A stretch of DNA of 38,853 nucleotides from Oscillospiraceae bacterium (GTDB taxonomy: Bacteria > Bacillota > Clostridia > Oscillospirales > Oscillospiraceae), in contig JAFTUO010000037.1 in assembly GCA_017466215.1 (NCBI GenBank), positions 1-38,853 of the forward strand, in the 5' to 3' direction. The notes below the pieces were generated by a model. It ran no database searches. It was not told where the DNA came from and saw only the letters and a program-made list of their open reading frames with translations. Shown here piece after piece: positions 21,376 through 28,786 of the stretch (positions are counted from its first letter, which is position 1; each line of letters starts with the position of its first letter). The translations under genes and the position numbers were made by a program.

Positions 21376-22806
21376 ATGAAAAGTACGTTCAGCAGAATAT
21401 TGACGGCTGTGGCCATTGCGCTGTTGGCGGCGCTGCTGCTGATCGGCATTTTCTTTCAGCTGCTGGTCAGAGATTTTTTGACGGATTCTGCGATGGATTC
21501 GCTGAAAAATGACGGCGAGGTGCTGGTGGAGCTGGTGGAAGCGGCCTATTCCGGCAGTCCGGCTGCAGACCGGAATTTCAGCATTGCGCTGACGGTGGCG
21601 ACCTCCGTGTCCGGTGCGGATGCGGTGATCTGCGACAATACCGGCAAGCTGGTGCTTTGCGCCCGGTCGCCTCTGGGCTGTGAGCATCAGGGACTGACGG
21701 TGGGCAAGGATTACGTGGAAAAGGTATTTAGTAATGAATATACCACCGAAACCGGCGTGATCCAGGGCCTGTACCCGGAGATGCGCTATGTGGTGGCGCT
21801 GCCTGTGATCCACCGGGAGACCGGCGCGCGGATCGGCATTATCATTATGTCTATGCCGATGGAGGAAACGCTGGCAGTGCTGCGCAGGATTTCTGAGATC
21901 TTTGTGTTTGTGTCGATTTTGGTCGTTCTGTTGGCGGTGTGTCTGATGACGCTGTTTGTGCGCAGCCAAAGTCAGCCCCTGCGGGCGATGGCGAAAGCCG
22001 CCCGGGCCTTTGGCCACGGAGAGCTGACGGCGCGGGTAGACACAGAGGGCAACTACACCCAGGAGGTGGAGGAGCTGGCGCTGGCCTTTAACAATATGGC
22101 GTCCTCCCTGCAGAAAAGTGAATACCAGCGTCAGGAATTTGTTGCCAATGTATCCCACGAGCTGAAAACGCCTATGACCACCATTGCCGGCTATGTGGAC
22201 GGCATTTTGGACGGCACGATCCCCGAGGAAAAGGGTAGGCAGTATCTGCAGGTGGTATCTGACGAGACGAAGCGGCTGAACCGGCTGGTGCGCAGTATGC
22301 TGGATATTTCCCGGCTGCAGGATCAGCAGGGCGTTCCCGAGGAGCAGAAGGTCTGCTTCGATGTGGAGGAAGTTCTGGGGCAGGTGCTGATCAGCTTTGA
22401 GCAGAAGATTGAGGCGAAAAAGCTGCAGGTCCGGGTGGATATGCCGGATCATCCGGTATTTACCCAGGCCCACCAGGACTATATTACTCAGGTGCTGTAC
22501 AATCTGGTGGACAACGCCGTGAAATTCTGCCCGGAGGGCGGCGCGCTGGAGCTGAATGTCCGGGAGGGCAGCGGCAAGGTCTACGTCTCCGTCAGCAATG
22601 AGGGACAGACCATTCCGCCCGAGGAGCTGCCGCTGGTATTCGACCGATTCCACAAGATAGACAAGAGCCGCAGTCAGAATCGGGACAGCTGGGGGCTGGG
22701 CCTTTATATTGTCAAGACCATCGTGTCCGCCCACGGGGAGAATATTTCTGTGGACAGCCGGGATGGCAAGACCACGTTTGCATTTACGCTGAAGCGTGTG
22801 AATTGA
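21376..22806 (+). CDS. Sensor histidine kinase
   Basis: A 476-residue membrane kinase. TM1 lies at about 9-31, an extracytoplasmic sensor region of about 140 residues follows, and TM2 is at about 175-195. The HAMP linker spans about 197-248, then the dimerisation domain with phosphoacceptor His261 in VSHELKTPM, and a GHKL ATPase domain with N box NLVDNAVKF and G box DSWGLGLYIVK. It senses an unknown envelope signal and phosphorylates a regulator, probably the OmpR-type protein at 20154. The start follows a weak TTGAGGA ribosome site; an upstream start would lack one. The PDZ gene follows after seven bases. Confidence 0.95.
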   Translation: MKSTFSRILTAVAIALLAALLLIGIFFQLLVRDFLTDSAMDSLKNDGEVLVELVEAAYSGSPAADRNFSIALTVATSVSGADAVICDNTGKLVLCARSPLGCEHQGLTVGKDYVEKVFSNEYTTETGVIQGLYPEMRYVVALPVIHRETGARIGIIIMSMPMEETLAVLRRISEIFVFVSILVVLLAVCLMTLFVRSQSQPLRAMAKAARAFGHGELTARVDTEGNYTQEVEELALAFNNMASSLQKSEYQRQEFVANVSHELKTPMTTIAGYVDGILDGTIPEEKGRQYLQVVSDETKRLNRLVRSMLDISRLQDQQGVPEEQKVCFDVEEVLGQVLISFEQKIEAKKLQVRVDMPDHPVFTQAHQDYITQVLYNLVDNAVKFCPEGGALELNVREGSGKVYVSVSNEGQTIPPEELPLVFDRFHKIDKSRSQNRDSWGLGLYIVKTIVSAHGENISVDSRDGKTTFAFTLKRVN

Positions 22807-22813
22807 GGTTTTT

Positions 22814-23371
22814 ATGGAGAATTTCGGCAATCAGAATATAGAGCAGGATTCCTACAAGACCGGCTCGACCAAACCGCCCAAGAATCGGGGCGGTCTGGTG
22901 GCGGGTCTGCTGGTGGCGGTGATCCTGCTGGCGGGTGTTTCCAGCATTCTGGGCGTGATGAATATTCAGCTGTTTCGGATGCTGCAGGCGGAAAAGGGAA
23001 GTCCTGTTTCCTTTGAGGAAAATACGCCCACTGAGACCAAGGCTACTGTGCCGGGGTCGTCCCAGAATGCTGCCGGGAAGCCGGCGCTGGGCTTGACGGT
23101 GAGCAGTCTCAGCGAGCTGGATCAGCGGTATTTTCATCTGCCGGCAGGGGTGCTGGTTTCCCAGGTAGAGGAGCAAGGCTGCGCCGCCAAGGCGGGGCTT
23201 GCGGTGGGCGACATTATTGTGTCGTTTAACGGCGTGAGCGTGCTGACAGCGGAGGAGCTGGAGCAGGCGCTGCAGGCGTGTCAGATCGAAGAGCAGGTGG
23301 AAGTGGTTTTTTACCGCTATCGCACCGAAAAGCAGCACCGGGCAACGGTGATCTTGGATGACAACGGATAA
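22814..23371 (+). CDS. Membrane-anchored PDZ-domain protein
   Basis: A 185-residue protein with one membrane helix (about 28-50) after a proline-rich cytoplasmic tail, a Ser/Thr-rich linker, and a C-terminal PDZ domain (about 93-180) recognisable from LPAGVLVSQVEEQGCAAKAG and LAVGDIIVSFNG. This is the PDZ part of HtrA/DegP-type proteases, but no trypsin-like domain is present, so it is probably a peptide-binding adaptor outside the membrane. Seven bases downstream of the sensor kinase gene, so it may feed envelope-protein signals to that kinase or modulate it. Confidence 0.88.
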   Translation: MENFGNQNIEQDSYKTGSTKPPKNRGGLVAGLLVAVILLAGVSSILGVMNIQLFRMLQAEKGSPVSFEENTPTETKATVPGSSQNAAGKPALGLTVSSLSELDQRYFHLPAGVLVSQVEEQGCAAKAGLAVGDIIVSFNGVSVLTAEELEQALQACQIEEQVEVVFYRYRTEKQHRATVILDDNG

Positions 23372-23382
23372 AGAGGTATTCT

Positions 23383-24123
23383 ATGGAACGCAGTTACAAA
23401 AAGCAGATTGAGATCGGCTATACCCAGGTCAATGCCTTTGGTCGGCTGAAAAACAGCCAGATCCTGGCCATTTTGCAGGAGGCAGCCGGAGAGCATAGCG
23501 CGCTGCTGGGCGCGGATAAGAATGCGCTGGAGGAAAAGGATCTTTTCTGGGCGCTGATCCGCTACCATATCGAGATCCGGCGGCTGCCCCAGGCAGGGGA
23601 GACCATCACGGTGGAGACTTGGCCGATGCCCACCACCCGGACGGCGTATCCTCGGGCCACGGTGGTCTATGATGCGGCCGGAAACGAGCTGTTTCGGGGA
23701 ATCAGCCTTTGGGTGCTGATGAGCTTTGCCACCCGGTCGATGGTGCTGCCGGCCAAGAGCGGTGTGGTGGTAGAGGGCTATGTGCGGGGCGATGAGCTTT
23801 CCCTGCCCGGATCGCTGCTGCCCAAGGCGCTGGAAAATTGCGAGAGCAGGCTGGTGCGATTCTCGGATCTGGACGTCAATGGCCATATGAACAACTGCCG
23901 GTATATGGAGTGGGTGGACGATCTGCTGGATGCGGATTTCCACGCCGGGCATTGCCCCCGGGAGATGGTGATCTGCTATCTGTCGGAGAGCCGGGAAAAG
24001 GAAACGGTGGATATCACCTGGGCGCTGGAGGACGGCGAAACATTATGCGTGGATGCCCATCGAAAAGAGGAAAATGTGTCCGCGGGACATAGCCGTGTGT
24101 TCTCGGCTCAGATTCGTTTCTAA
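23383..24123 (+). CDS. Acyl-ACP thioesterase
   Basis: A 246-residue double hot-dog protein of the plant-like acyl-ACP thioesterase family, which hydrolyses acyl-acyl carrier protein to free fatty acids. The first hot-dog half carries the substrate helix and strands (LLGADKNALEEKDLFWALIR), and the second half has the catalytic network in SDLDVNGHMNNCRYMEWVDD (about 161-180) with Asp164, Asn166 and His168. Length is normal for bacterial members. It is 11 bases after the PDZ gene, with ribosome site AGAGG, and ends the operon that begins with the kinase. Confidence 0.9.
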   Translation: MERSYKKQIEIGYTQVNAFGRLKNSQILAILQEAAGEHSALLGADKNALEEKDLFWALIRYHIEIRRLPQAGETITVETWPMPTTRTAYPRATVVYDAAGNELFRGISLWVLMSFATRSMVLPAKSGVVVEGYVRGDELSLPGSLLPKALENCESRLVRFSDLDVNGHMNNCRYMEWVDDLLDADFHAGHCPREMVICYLSESREKETVDITWALEDGETLCVDAHRKEENVSAGHSRVFSAQIRF

Positions 24124-24187
24124 AAGTGTTCTGTAAACCAAAAGGCATTTTTGCCGGTTGCGGAAAAATATAGGGAAATTTTTGGAT

Positions 24188-24223
24188 AACCCCTTGCAAG
24201 CATAGCGTTTGCAAGGGGTTTTT
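24188..24223 (+). terminator. Rho-independent terminator
   Basis: AACCCCTTGCAA/TTGCAAGGGGTT (12-bp stem) followed by T-run. Confidence 0.9.
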
Positions 24224-24233
24224 CAGCTTTCGC

Positions 24234-24263
24234 TGTGGAAAAACCTGTGGATAATGTGGAAAA
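24234..24263. promoter_or_regulatory. Cluster of three DnaA-box-like sites
   Basis: TGTGGAAAA (24234-24242), TGTGGATAA (24246-24254, exact inverse of the DnaA box TTATCCACA) and TGTGGAAAA (24255-24263) lie in the same orientation within 30 bases. Downstream is the palindrome CAAGTTATGTCAACTTG (about 24302-24318). No dnaA or dnaN gene is nearby. Confidence 0.45.
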
Positions 24264-24379
24264 CTTATGTCTACCAGCGGACAAAAAAGGTGGGGTTTCA
24301 ACAAGTTATGTCAACTTGCGTTCCAGACGGACACGATTCTCCCGGCGGGGGAATATCCTGTAAGGAGGGGGTGGGGCGG

Positions 24380-24490
24380 TTGGCGCTGGAATATGGGTTT
24401 TGGCTGATCGCGACAGCGCTGGCGGTGATCGGTTTGGGGCGGCTGAAGCGGTGGCTGCTGGGGTTGGTAAAAAAAGAAAACGCCCGGTAA
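24380..24490 (+). CDS. Possible 36-residue single-TM peptide
   Basis: A short frame with a hydrophobic helix (WLIATALAVIGLG) and basic C terminus (RLKRWLLGLVKKENAR). AAGGAGG lies 11 bases before a TTG start; the alternative GTG at 24371 is too close to it. The 3' end runs into the terminator 24478-24499. A transmembrane microprotein is plausible, but the non-ATG start and long spacing make it uncertain. Confidence 0.35.
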   Translation: MALEYGFWLIATALAVIGLGRLKRWLLGLVKKENAR

Positions 24491-24499
24491 CGGGCGTTT
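24478..24499. terminator. Bidirectional terminator
   Basis: AAACGCCCG-GTAA-CGGGCGTTT between two convergent small genes. Confidence 0.8.
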
Positions 24500-24698
24500 A
24501 GTCTTGTGTAAATGTTACGATTTCATTGGGCGTGCATTTCAGGACTGTGCAAAGCTTCTCCAGTGTGTTCATCGTAATGGATTTATTACGTTTCAGATTG
24601 GTGATCGTATAGGCGCTGAAGCCATTCTTGTAAATCAGCGTGTAGGTGGTGATGCCACGGTCTTTCATCGTTTTCCACAGCGGCTCGTAGCTGATCAT
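24498..24698 (-). CDS. Small XRE-type HTH regulator (YozG-like)
   Basis: A 66-residue helix-turn-helix protein of the short Cro-like subgroup: MISYEPLWKTMKDRGITTYT, then a KNGFSAYTITNLKRNKSI turn and recognition helix, and NTLEKLCTVLKCTPNEIV. Such single-domain proteins usually regulate a few local genes. The start at 24698 is chosen because AAAGGGA lies eight bases upstream; a start three codons earlier would overlap it. Confidence 0.85.
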   Translation of the reverse strand: MISYEPLWKTMKDRGITTYTLIYKNGFSAYTITNLKRNKSITMNTLEKLCTVLKCTPNEIVTFTQD

Positions 24699-24811
24699 AT
24701 GCACCATCCCTTTCTATTTGTATACATATATTATCCACCGAAAAATGCCTCTTGAATATTAGCAAAAATTTGCCTATACTATAGGCAGCTGAATGGATGG
24801 GAGGAGATGCT

Positions 24812-25021
24812 GTGAAGTGGCTGGAAAAAAGTCCGATTCCAAAGGTATGCGAGAACTGTGCGGAGGAGGATTGCTATAATTGTGACGTGGCCGGAGAGCG
24901 GTGGGTGCTTTCCAAGGAGGAAGAATTGCACGCAAACCGAAAGCTTATGGTACGCGCTATTGAACGATTAGAGAGAAAGATAGCTGAAATTGATGCGCAG
25001 TTGGAAAGCTTGGGCAAATAA
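24812..25021 (+). CDS. Small zinc-knuckle-like protein, unknown
   Basis: A 69-residue protein starting with GTG after GGGAGGAGA. A cysteine cluster (CENCAEEDCYNCD, with two CxxC pairs) near residues 12-24 could bind zinc or iron-sulfur, and the rest is a charged helix that may form a coiled coil (RLERKIAEIDAQLESL). No family assigned. Terminator 25021-25051 overlaps its stop. Confidence 0.7.
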   Translation: MKWLEKSPIPKVCENCAEEDCYNCDVAGERWVLSKEEELHANRKLMVRAIERLERKIAEIDAQLESLGK

Positions 25022-25051
25022 AAACGTCTGCAGGATAACTGCAGACGTTTT
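25021..25051 (+). terminator. Rho-independent terminator
   Basis: A 13-bp perfect stem AAAACGTCTGCAG/CTGCAGACGTTTT with GATAA loop. Confidence 0.9.
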
Positions 25052-25056
25052 GTTAT

Positions 25057-25196
25057 GGCCCTCATCCGCCCCCCTGCGGGGGCACCTTCCCCCAGGGGAA
25101 GGCTGGGTGAGGTGAGAAGGTGGAGGGATACCCTCTCCGGCCCAAATCGCAGATTTGGGCCACCTCTCCCAAAGGGAGAGGCAAGGGGGTGCGGCA
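25057..25196. repeat. Composite hairpin repeat, copy 1
   Basis: About 140 bases with hairpins CCCCCTGCGGGGG, CTTCCCCCAGGGGAAG, GGCCCAAATCGCAGATTTGGGCC and CTCTCCCAAAGGGAGAG in order. It has the same outer/inner hairpin logic as the double-hairpin elements but with different stem sequences. Near-identical copy 2 starts 185 bases later. Confidence 0.85.
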
Positions 25197-25240
25197 TAAG
25201 CCTCGGCATTGTACCGGATTCGGGATTGCTGCCCGCATTC

Positions 25241-25390
25241 CTCATCCGCCCCCCCTGCGGGGGCACCTTCCCCCAGGGGAAGGCTGGGTGAGGTGAGAAG
25301 GTGGAGGGATACCCTCTCCGACCCAAATCGAAGATTTGGGCCACCTCTCCCAAAGGGAGAGGCAAGGGGGTGCAGGGAGAGGCAAGGGGG
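25241..25390. repeat. Composite hairpin repeat, copy 2
   Basis: Copy of 25057-25196 with few changes (for example GACCCAAATCGAAGATTTGGGCC, where one stem base pair is altered), followed by a short tandem duplication of GGGAGAGGCAAGGGGGTG. The interval 25197-25240 and the stretch 25391-25490 show no gene; the latter holds a weak promoter-like region before 25491. Confidence 0.85.
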
Positions 25391-25490
25391 TGGGGAAAGG
25401 CTGGGTGCGGGGAAAGTTTACGAAAATGTGATAGTTTGTTAACATTTTTCTGCCAAGATTACTCTTATACATTCAGGAAGAAGGATCGCT

Positions 25491-26225
25491 ATGAAAGGAA
25501 AGGGCGTTTATAAGGTAATCCGGTGGCTGGTATGGGTCTTTTACCCAAAGACGGAAGTGATCGGGCAGGAAAATCTGCCGGAGGAGCCGGTGCTGGTGGT
25601 GGGAAATCACGCCCAGATGCACGGGCCTATTGCCTGCCAGCTTTACTTTCCCGGAAAATGCAGGATCTGGTGCGCAGGGCAGATGATGCATCTGAAGGAA
25701 GTGCCGGATTATGCCTATCAGGATTTCTGGGGGCAGAAGAAAAAAGGGGTGCGCTGGTTTTACCGGCTGCTGTCGTACATCGTTGCGCCGCTGAGCGTTT
25801 GCATTTTCAACAACGCCAACACCATTGGCGTATATCACGATGCCAGGGCGATCGCTACCTTCAAAAATACGGTGAAAAGCCTGATGCAGGGGGAAAGTGC
25901 AATTATTTTTCCGGAATGCGGTATGAAATACAACCGGATTGTGAATGATTTTCAGGATAAGTTTGTAGATGTGGCAAGGCTATACTACAAAAAGACCGGC
26001 AAAGAATTGGCTTTCGTGCCGATGTATCTTGCACCGGCGCTGAGGAAGATATATCTTTGTGAGCCGATTCGTTTCTGCGCGGATAACCCGATAGATGCGG
26101 AAAGACAGCGGATCTGCGAGCTGCTGAAGGAGCGGATCACGGAAAAAGCGCTGTCGCTGCCCAAACACAAGATCGTACCCTATGAAAATATGGGCAGGAG
26201 GAACTATCCCACCAATATTGATTAG
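25491..26225 (+). CDS. Divergent PlsC-like acyltransferase
   Basis: A 244-residue protein of the lysophospholipid acyltransferase family, which adds an acyl chain to lysophosphatidic acid or similar lipids at the membrane. The fold landmarks are VVGNHAQMHGP (about 36-46), where the usual HxxxxD is H40 with Gly45 in place of Asp, and FPECGMKYN (140-148) in place of FPEGTR. The missing catalytic Asp and altered second motif suggest changed chemistry, a different substrate or loss of activity. The first 20 residues are hydrophobic/basic. It is 14 bases before a PAP2-type phosphatase gene, so both probably act in lipid metabolism. Confidence 0.82.
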   Translation: MKGKGVYKVIRWLVWVFYPKTEVIGQENLPEEPVLVVGNHAQMHGPIACQLYFPGKCRIWCAGQMMHLKEVPDYAYQDFWGQKKKGVRWFYRLLSYIVAPLSVCIFNNANTIGVYHDARAIATFKNTVKSLMQGESAIIFPECGMKYNRIVNDFQDKFVDVARLYYKKTGKELAFVPMYLAPALRKIYLCEPIRFCADNPIDAERQRICELLKERITEKALSLPKHKIVPYENMGRRNYPTNID

Positions 26226-26239
26226 CTCTGGAGGAATGT

Positions 26240-26893
26240 ATGAGAAAACCCGCTGTGGATTACAGGAAATTCCGGCTGCGCAAAATCAATGCGCCGGAAT
26301 TTGCACACCTGAAGCTATTGCTGGGGTGGGTGGGGTATTTTGCGCTGTATTTTCTGACAGAGCGGCTGATCCCGGCGGAAAAATGCGTTGTGGTGCATAG
26401 CCGGCTGGATGATCTGATCCCGTTTTGTGAGTGGTTTGTGATCCCGTATGTGTTCTGGTATGGGCTGATCGTATTTTCGCTTGTGTGGTTTTTGCTATAC
26501 AATGTGGAGAATTTTAAGGCGCTGCAGACCTATATCATTATTACGCAGGTGGTGGCGATGGCTGTTTACATCCTGCTGCCCAATCGGCAGGACCTGCGGC
26601 CGGAGGTGTTTCCCCGGGACAACTTTTTGACGCAGGCGGTGGGGGTGCTGTATCAGGTGGATACCAGCACCAATGTGTGTCCGTCGCTGCACGTGGCGTA
26701 TTCGCTGGGGATCGCATCGGTGTGGCTGCGGGAAAAGGCGGCCTGCCGGGCGTGGAAAGCGTTTGTGGTGGCGGCGGTGGTGCTGATCTGCCTGTCTACG
26801 ATGTTTATCAAGCAGCATTCGGCGGTGGATGTGATCGCGGCGCTGCCGGTGTGCGCGCTGGCGGAATGGATCGTGTTTTATAGGAAAAAATGA
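26240..26893 (+). CDS. PAP2-superfamily membrane phosphatase
   Basis: A 217-residue membrane protein with about six helices and the PAP2 (phosphatidate phosphatase) signature: DLRP (118-121), CPSLH (147-151), and STMFIKQHSAVD (186-197) with catalytic His193 and Asp197. The substrate may be phosphatidate, a prenyl diphosphate or an inositol-type phospholipid; it cannot be decided. The ribosome site GGAGG is upstream. It forms an operon with the acyltransferase, consistent with consecutive lipid steps, and ends at terminator 26900-26932. Confidence 0.88.
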   Translation: MRKPAVDYRKFRLRKINAPEFAHLKLLLGWVGYFALYFLTERLIPAEKCVVVHSRLDDLIPFCEWFVIPYVFWYGLIVFSLVWFLLYNVENFKALQTYIIITQVVAMAVYILLPNRQDLRPEVFPRDNFLTQAVGVLYQVDTSTNVCPSLHVAYSLGIASVWLREKAACRAWKAFVVAAVVLICLSTMFIKQHSAVDVIAALPVCALAEWIVFYRKK

Positions 26894-26899
26894 ATAGTA

Positions 26900-26932
26900 A
26901 ACCCGACCTGCGGTGATTGCAGGTCGGGTTTT
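26900..26932 (+). terminator. Rho-independent terminator
   Basis: AACCCGACCTGC/GCAGGTCGGGTT (12-bp stem) with a T-run. Confidence 0.88.
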
Positions 26933-26956
26933 GTGTGGTGTACTGGTGCGGTAGCA

Positions 26957-27427
26957 CCCAAGGCTCCCTTGTGCAAAGGGAGCTGTCAAAAATCTTTTGA
27001 TTTTTGACTGAGGGATTGTCTTACAGCGGCATCAATGTATTCGCAAACACCACGGAAATTTTTGCTGATGTCGTTATTAGGGATTCGAATTACAGCCAGA
27101 TCATATTCCTTCAAAAAAGCGGTACGCTCTGCATCCTTCTCCAGATTCCCATCTTCATAGTGTTGTGAGCCATCCAGTTCAATCACAAGCTTGGCTTCCG
27201 CACAGTAGAAATCTAAAATATATTTTCCAAACACTTTTTGACGATTAAAGCGGACAGGATAAGTGCGAAGAAAATCGTACCATAGATGACGTTCCTCTTT
27301 TGTCATTTCTTTTCGCAGCTGCTTAGCAAATGGAATTAACTGCCTGTTATATTTTCGCTGCATAACAGCCCCTCCGGCAAAAATCAGAGATTTTTGCCAC
27401 CTCCCCTTGCACAGGGGAGGCTTTGGC
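26957..27427. mobile_element. Candidate mobile element: DUF559 gene between inverted double-hairpin arms
   Basis: The left arm 26957-27020 (outer hairpin CTCCCTTGTGCAAAGGGAG, inner hairpin CAAAAATC..GATTTTTG, then GAGGGATTGTC) and the right arm 27369-27427 are inverted copies of each other; the right arm read on the minus strand has CTCCCCTGTGCAAGGGGAG, CAAAAATC..GATTTTTG and GGAGGGGCTGTT. The DUF559 gene fills the space between the arm tips, starting right after one and reading into the other. The gene-less relative is at 21046-21163. Confidence 0.7.
26986..27363 (-). CDS. DUF559 endonuclease-like protein
   Basis: A 125-residue protein of the DUF559 family, which has the Vsr-like PD-(D/E)XK nuclease fold. 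The core is YILDFYCAEAKLVIELDGSQH with Asp51, Glu62, Asp64 and His68, preceded by LRKEMTKEERHLWYDFLR, which is typical of the family. The ribosome site GGAGG (27371-27375) is supplied by the flanking repeat arm, seven bases before ATG. The last ten codons (QSLSQKSKDF) and the stop lie in the other arm. It sits at the centre of a symmetrical element, so a role in the element's movement is possible but unproved. Confidence 0.85.
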   Translation of the reverse strand: MQRKYNRQLIPFAKQLRKEMTKEERHLWYDFLRTYPVRFNRQKVFGKYILDFYCAEAKLVIELDGSQHYEDGNLEKDAERTAFLKEYDLAVIRIPNNDISKNFRGVCEYIDAAVRQSLSQKSKDF

Positions 27428-28652
27428 GCGCGCTTTGCTTCCAGATGTGGCGGTAGAGGGGGATGGCGGCCAGGGGGAAGAGCATTGCCACCAGCATACC
27501 CAGCTTCATTGCCAGCTGTTCGGGGGCCAGATCCAGTTGGGTGGCGAGATCAGCGATGTTGGGATTTGCCATTGCGGTGTCGGTGATGATGCCGATGAGC
27601 TGGGGAGCGACGGAAGCGCCCAGGTCGCCGCCGGCTGCCATCATCGCGAAGATGAATACGCCGCCGGTGGGGAAACGGTCCGATGCCAGCACCAGGTTAC
27701 CCGGCCAGAGCATAGAGGTACAGAAGCCGGTCAATGCGCAGGCCAGGAGGCCTATTGCCGGCCAGGGAGAGATGGTGCAGATGAGGTAACATATGGCAGC
27801 GCCGACTGCGCCCAGGGTGATGACTTTGCCCAAGTTTTTGCCGAATTTGGCATACAGCGTTCTGCCCAAGCCCAGGGCTACGGAGAACAGCGCCACGCCG
27901 AACACGTCGCCCCAGACCTTGGGGATGCCAAGGGCCTGCTCTAAGTAGCCGGAGCTCCACTGGGACATAGAACATTCTGCCGCACCGCCAAGGAAGATGG
28001 CAAGAATGCTGAGCCACAGCCATTTGTTTTTGAAATAGGCCAATGCGCCGGAGACTCGCTGGGGAGTTTCCATCTTGGGAATCTCAGCACCGGAGAAAAG
28101 AATGGCGGAAGCTAAGGGAATTATCAGGAACAACAGCGCCAGAAAAGGCCAGCTTTCGTTGCCGAAAGCAAGCAGGAACAAGGTGCCGACAAGAATGACG
28201 CCGACGCTGCTCCAGGCGAACACGGAGTGGAGCTTGCTCATCTCCCGGTCGGGGTCTTCCGCAGGAATGGCGGCGATGACAGGGCTTAAGAGCACCTCTG
28301 CCAGGCCGCTGGAGGCACAGAACAGAATTGTACCCAACACCAGACCTAAGTAAGTATGCCGGGGGAACAGCCAGGGAGAAATGGCATACAGACCAAAACC
28401 CAGAACTGCCATAATGGGCATAAGGCGCAGCGTCTTAGGAATATTGAAGCGGTGGGAGAAGAAGGAGAATACCAGGTCGATGAGTAGCTGAGTGACGTAA
28501 TTGATCAGCACCAGCAGACCAAGCATAGAATAGGAAATGCCGTACAGGGAGCGGAATGTCAAAAACAGCACAGGTGATAAGCTGGCTACCACGGACATCG
28601 TGGCATTTCCGGTATAGCAGGCGAGCTTGAGTCGCCGTAATTTATGGTCCAT
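27384..28652 (-). CDS. MFS transporter with repeat-derived C terminus
   Basis: A 422-residue major facilitator transporter with about 12 helices and a central cytoplasmic loop (KMETPQRVSGALAYFKNKW). The substrate is unknown; the shape resembles fucose/sugar or uncharacterised MFS symporters. The start at 28652 has AGAAAGGA upstream, and promoter 28678-28706 fits; an earlier in-frame start would overlap the promoter. The last residues (ARQSLPCARGGGKNL) are translated from the right arm of the DUF559 element, which supplies the stop codon, so the element probably inserted at the gene's 3' end. Original C terminus lost or unknown. Confidence 0.88.
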   Translation of the reverse strand: MDHKLRRLKLACYTGNATMSVVASLSPVLFLTFRSLYGISYSMLGLLVLINYVTQLLIDLVFSFFSHRFNIPKTLRLMPIMAVLGFGLYAISPWLFPRHTYLGLVLGTILFCASSGLAEVLLSPVIAAIPAEDPDREMSKLHSVFAWSSVGVILVGTLFLLAFGNESWPFLALLFLIIPLASAILFSGAEIPKMETPQRVSGALAYFKNKWLWLSILAIFLGGAAECSMSQWSSGYLEQALGIPKVWGDVFGVALFSVALGLGRTLYAKFGKNLGKVITLGAVGAAICYLICTISPWPAIGLLACALTGFCTSMLWPGNLVLASDRFPTGGVFIFAMMAAGGDLGASVAPQLIGIITDTAMANPNIADLATQLDLAPEQLAMKLGMLVAMLFPLAAIPLYRHIWKQSARQSLPCARGGGKNL

Positions 28653-28677
28653 TGGAACACGTCCTTTCTGTTGGGGA

Positions 28678-28706
28678 ATTATAGCGCGCAAAAATGGGAC
28701 TGTCAA
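28678..28706 (-). promoter_or_regulatory. Promoter of the MFS gene
   Basis: Minus strand TTGACA (28701-28706), 17-base spacer and TATAAT (28678-28683), perfect consensus. Confidence 0.85.
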
Positions 28707-28727
28707 TGGAGAAATGGGAGAATATTC

Positions 28728-28755
28728 TTGCTTCTTCATAAAGGGATGATATAAT
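28728..28755 (+). promoter_or_regulatory. Promoter of the GH127 remnant
   Basis: TTGCTT (28728-28733), 16-base spacer and TATAAT (28750-28755), divergent from the MFS promoter. Confidence 0.55.
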
Positions 28756-28786
28756 GAAGGCACATTACGAAAAAGGGGGAATTCCT

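Noticed and set aside
21199..22830. Long minus-strand frame opposite the sensor kinase
   Set aside because: His/Gln/Arg-rich shadow frame with no start signal; the kinase domains on the plus strand are complete.
24234..24318. Chromosomal replication origin
   Set aside because: Three DnaA-box-like sites are present, but there is no dnaA, dnaN, rpmH or AT-rich unwinding region in the window; kept only as a finding.
25057..25390. Possible CRISPR array
   Set aside because: Only two copies of about 140 bases, each internally palindromic, with no short regular repeats or unique spacers.
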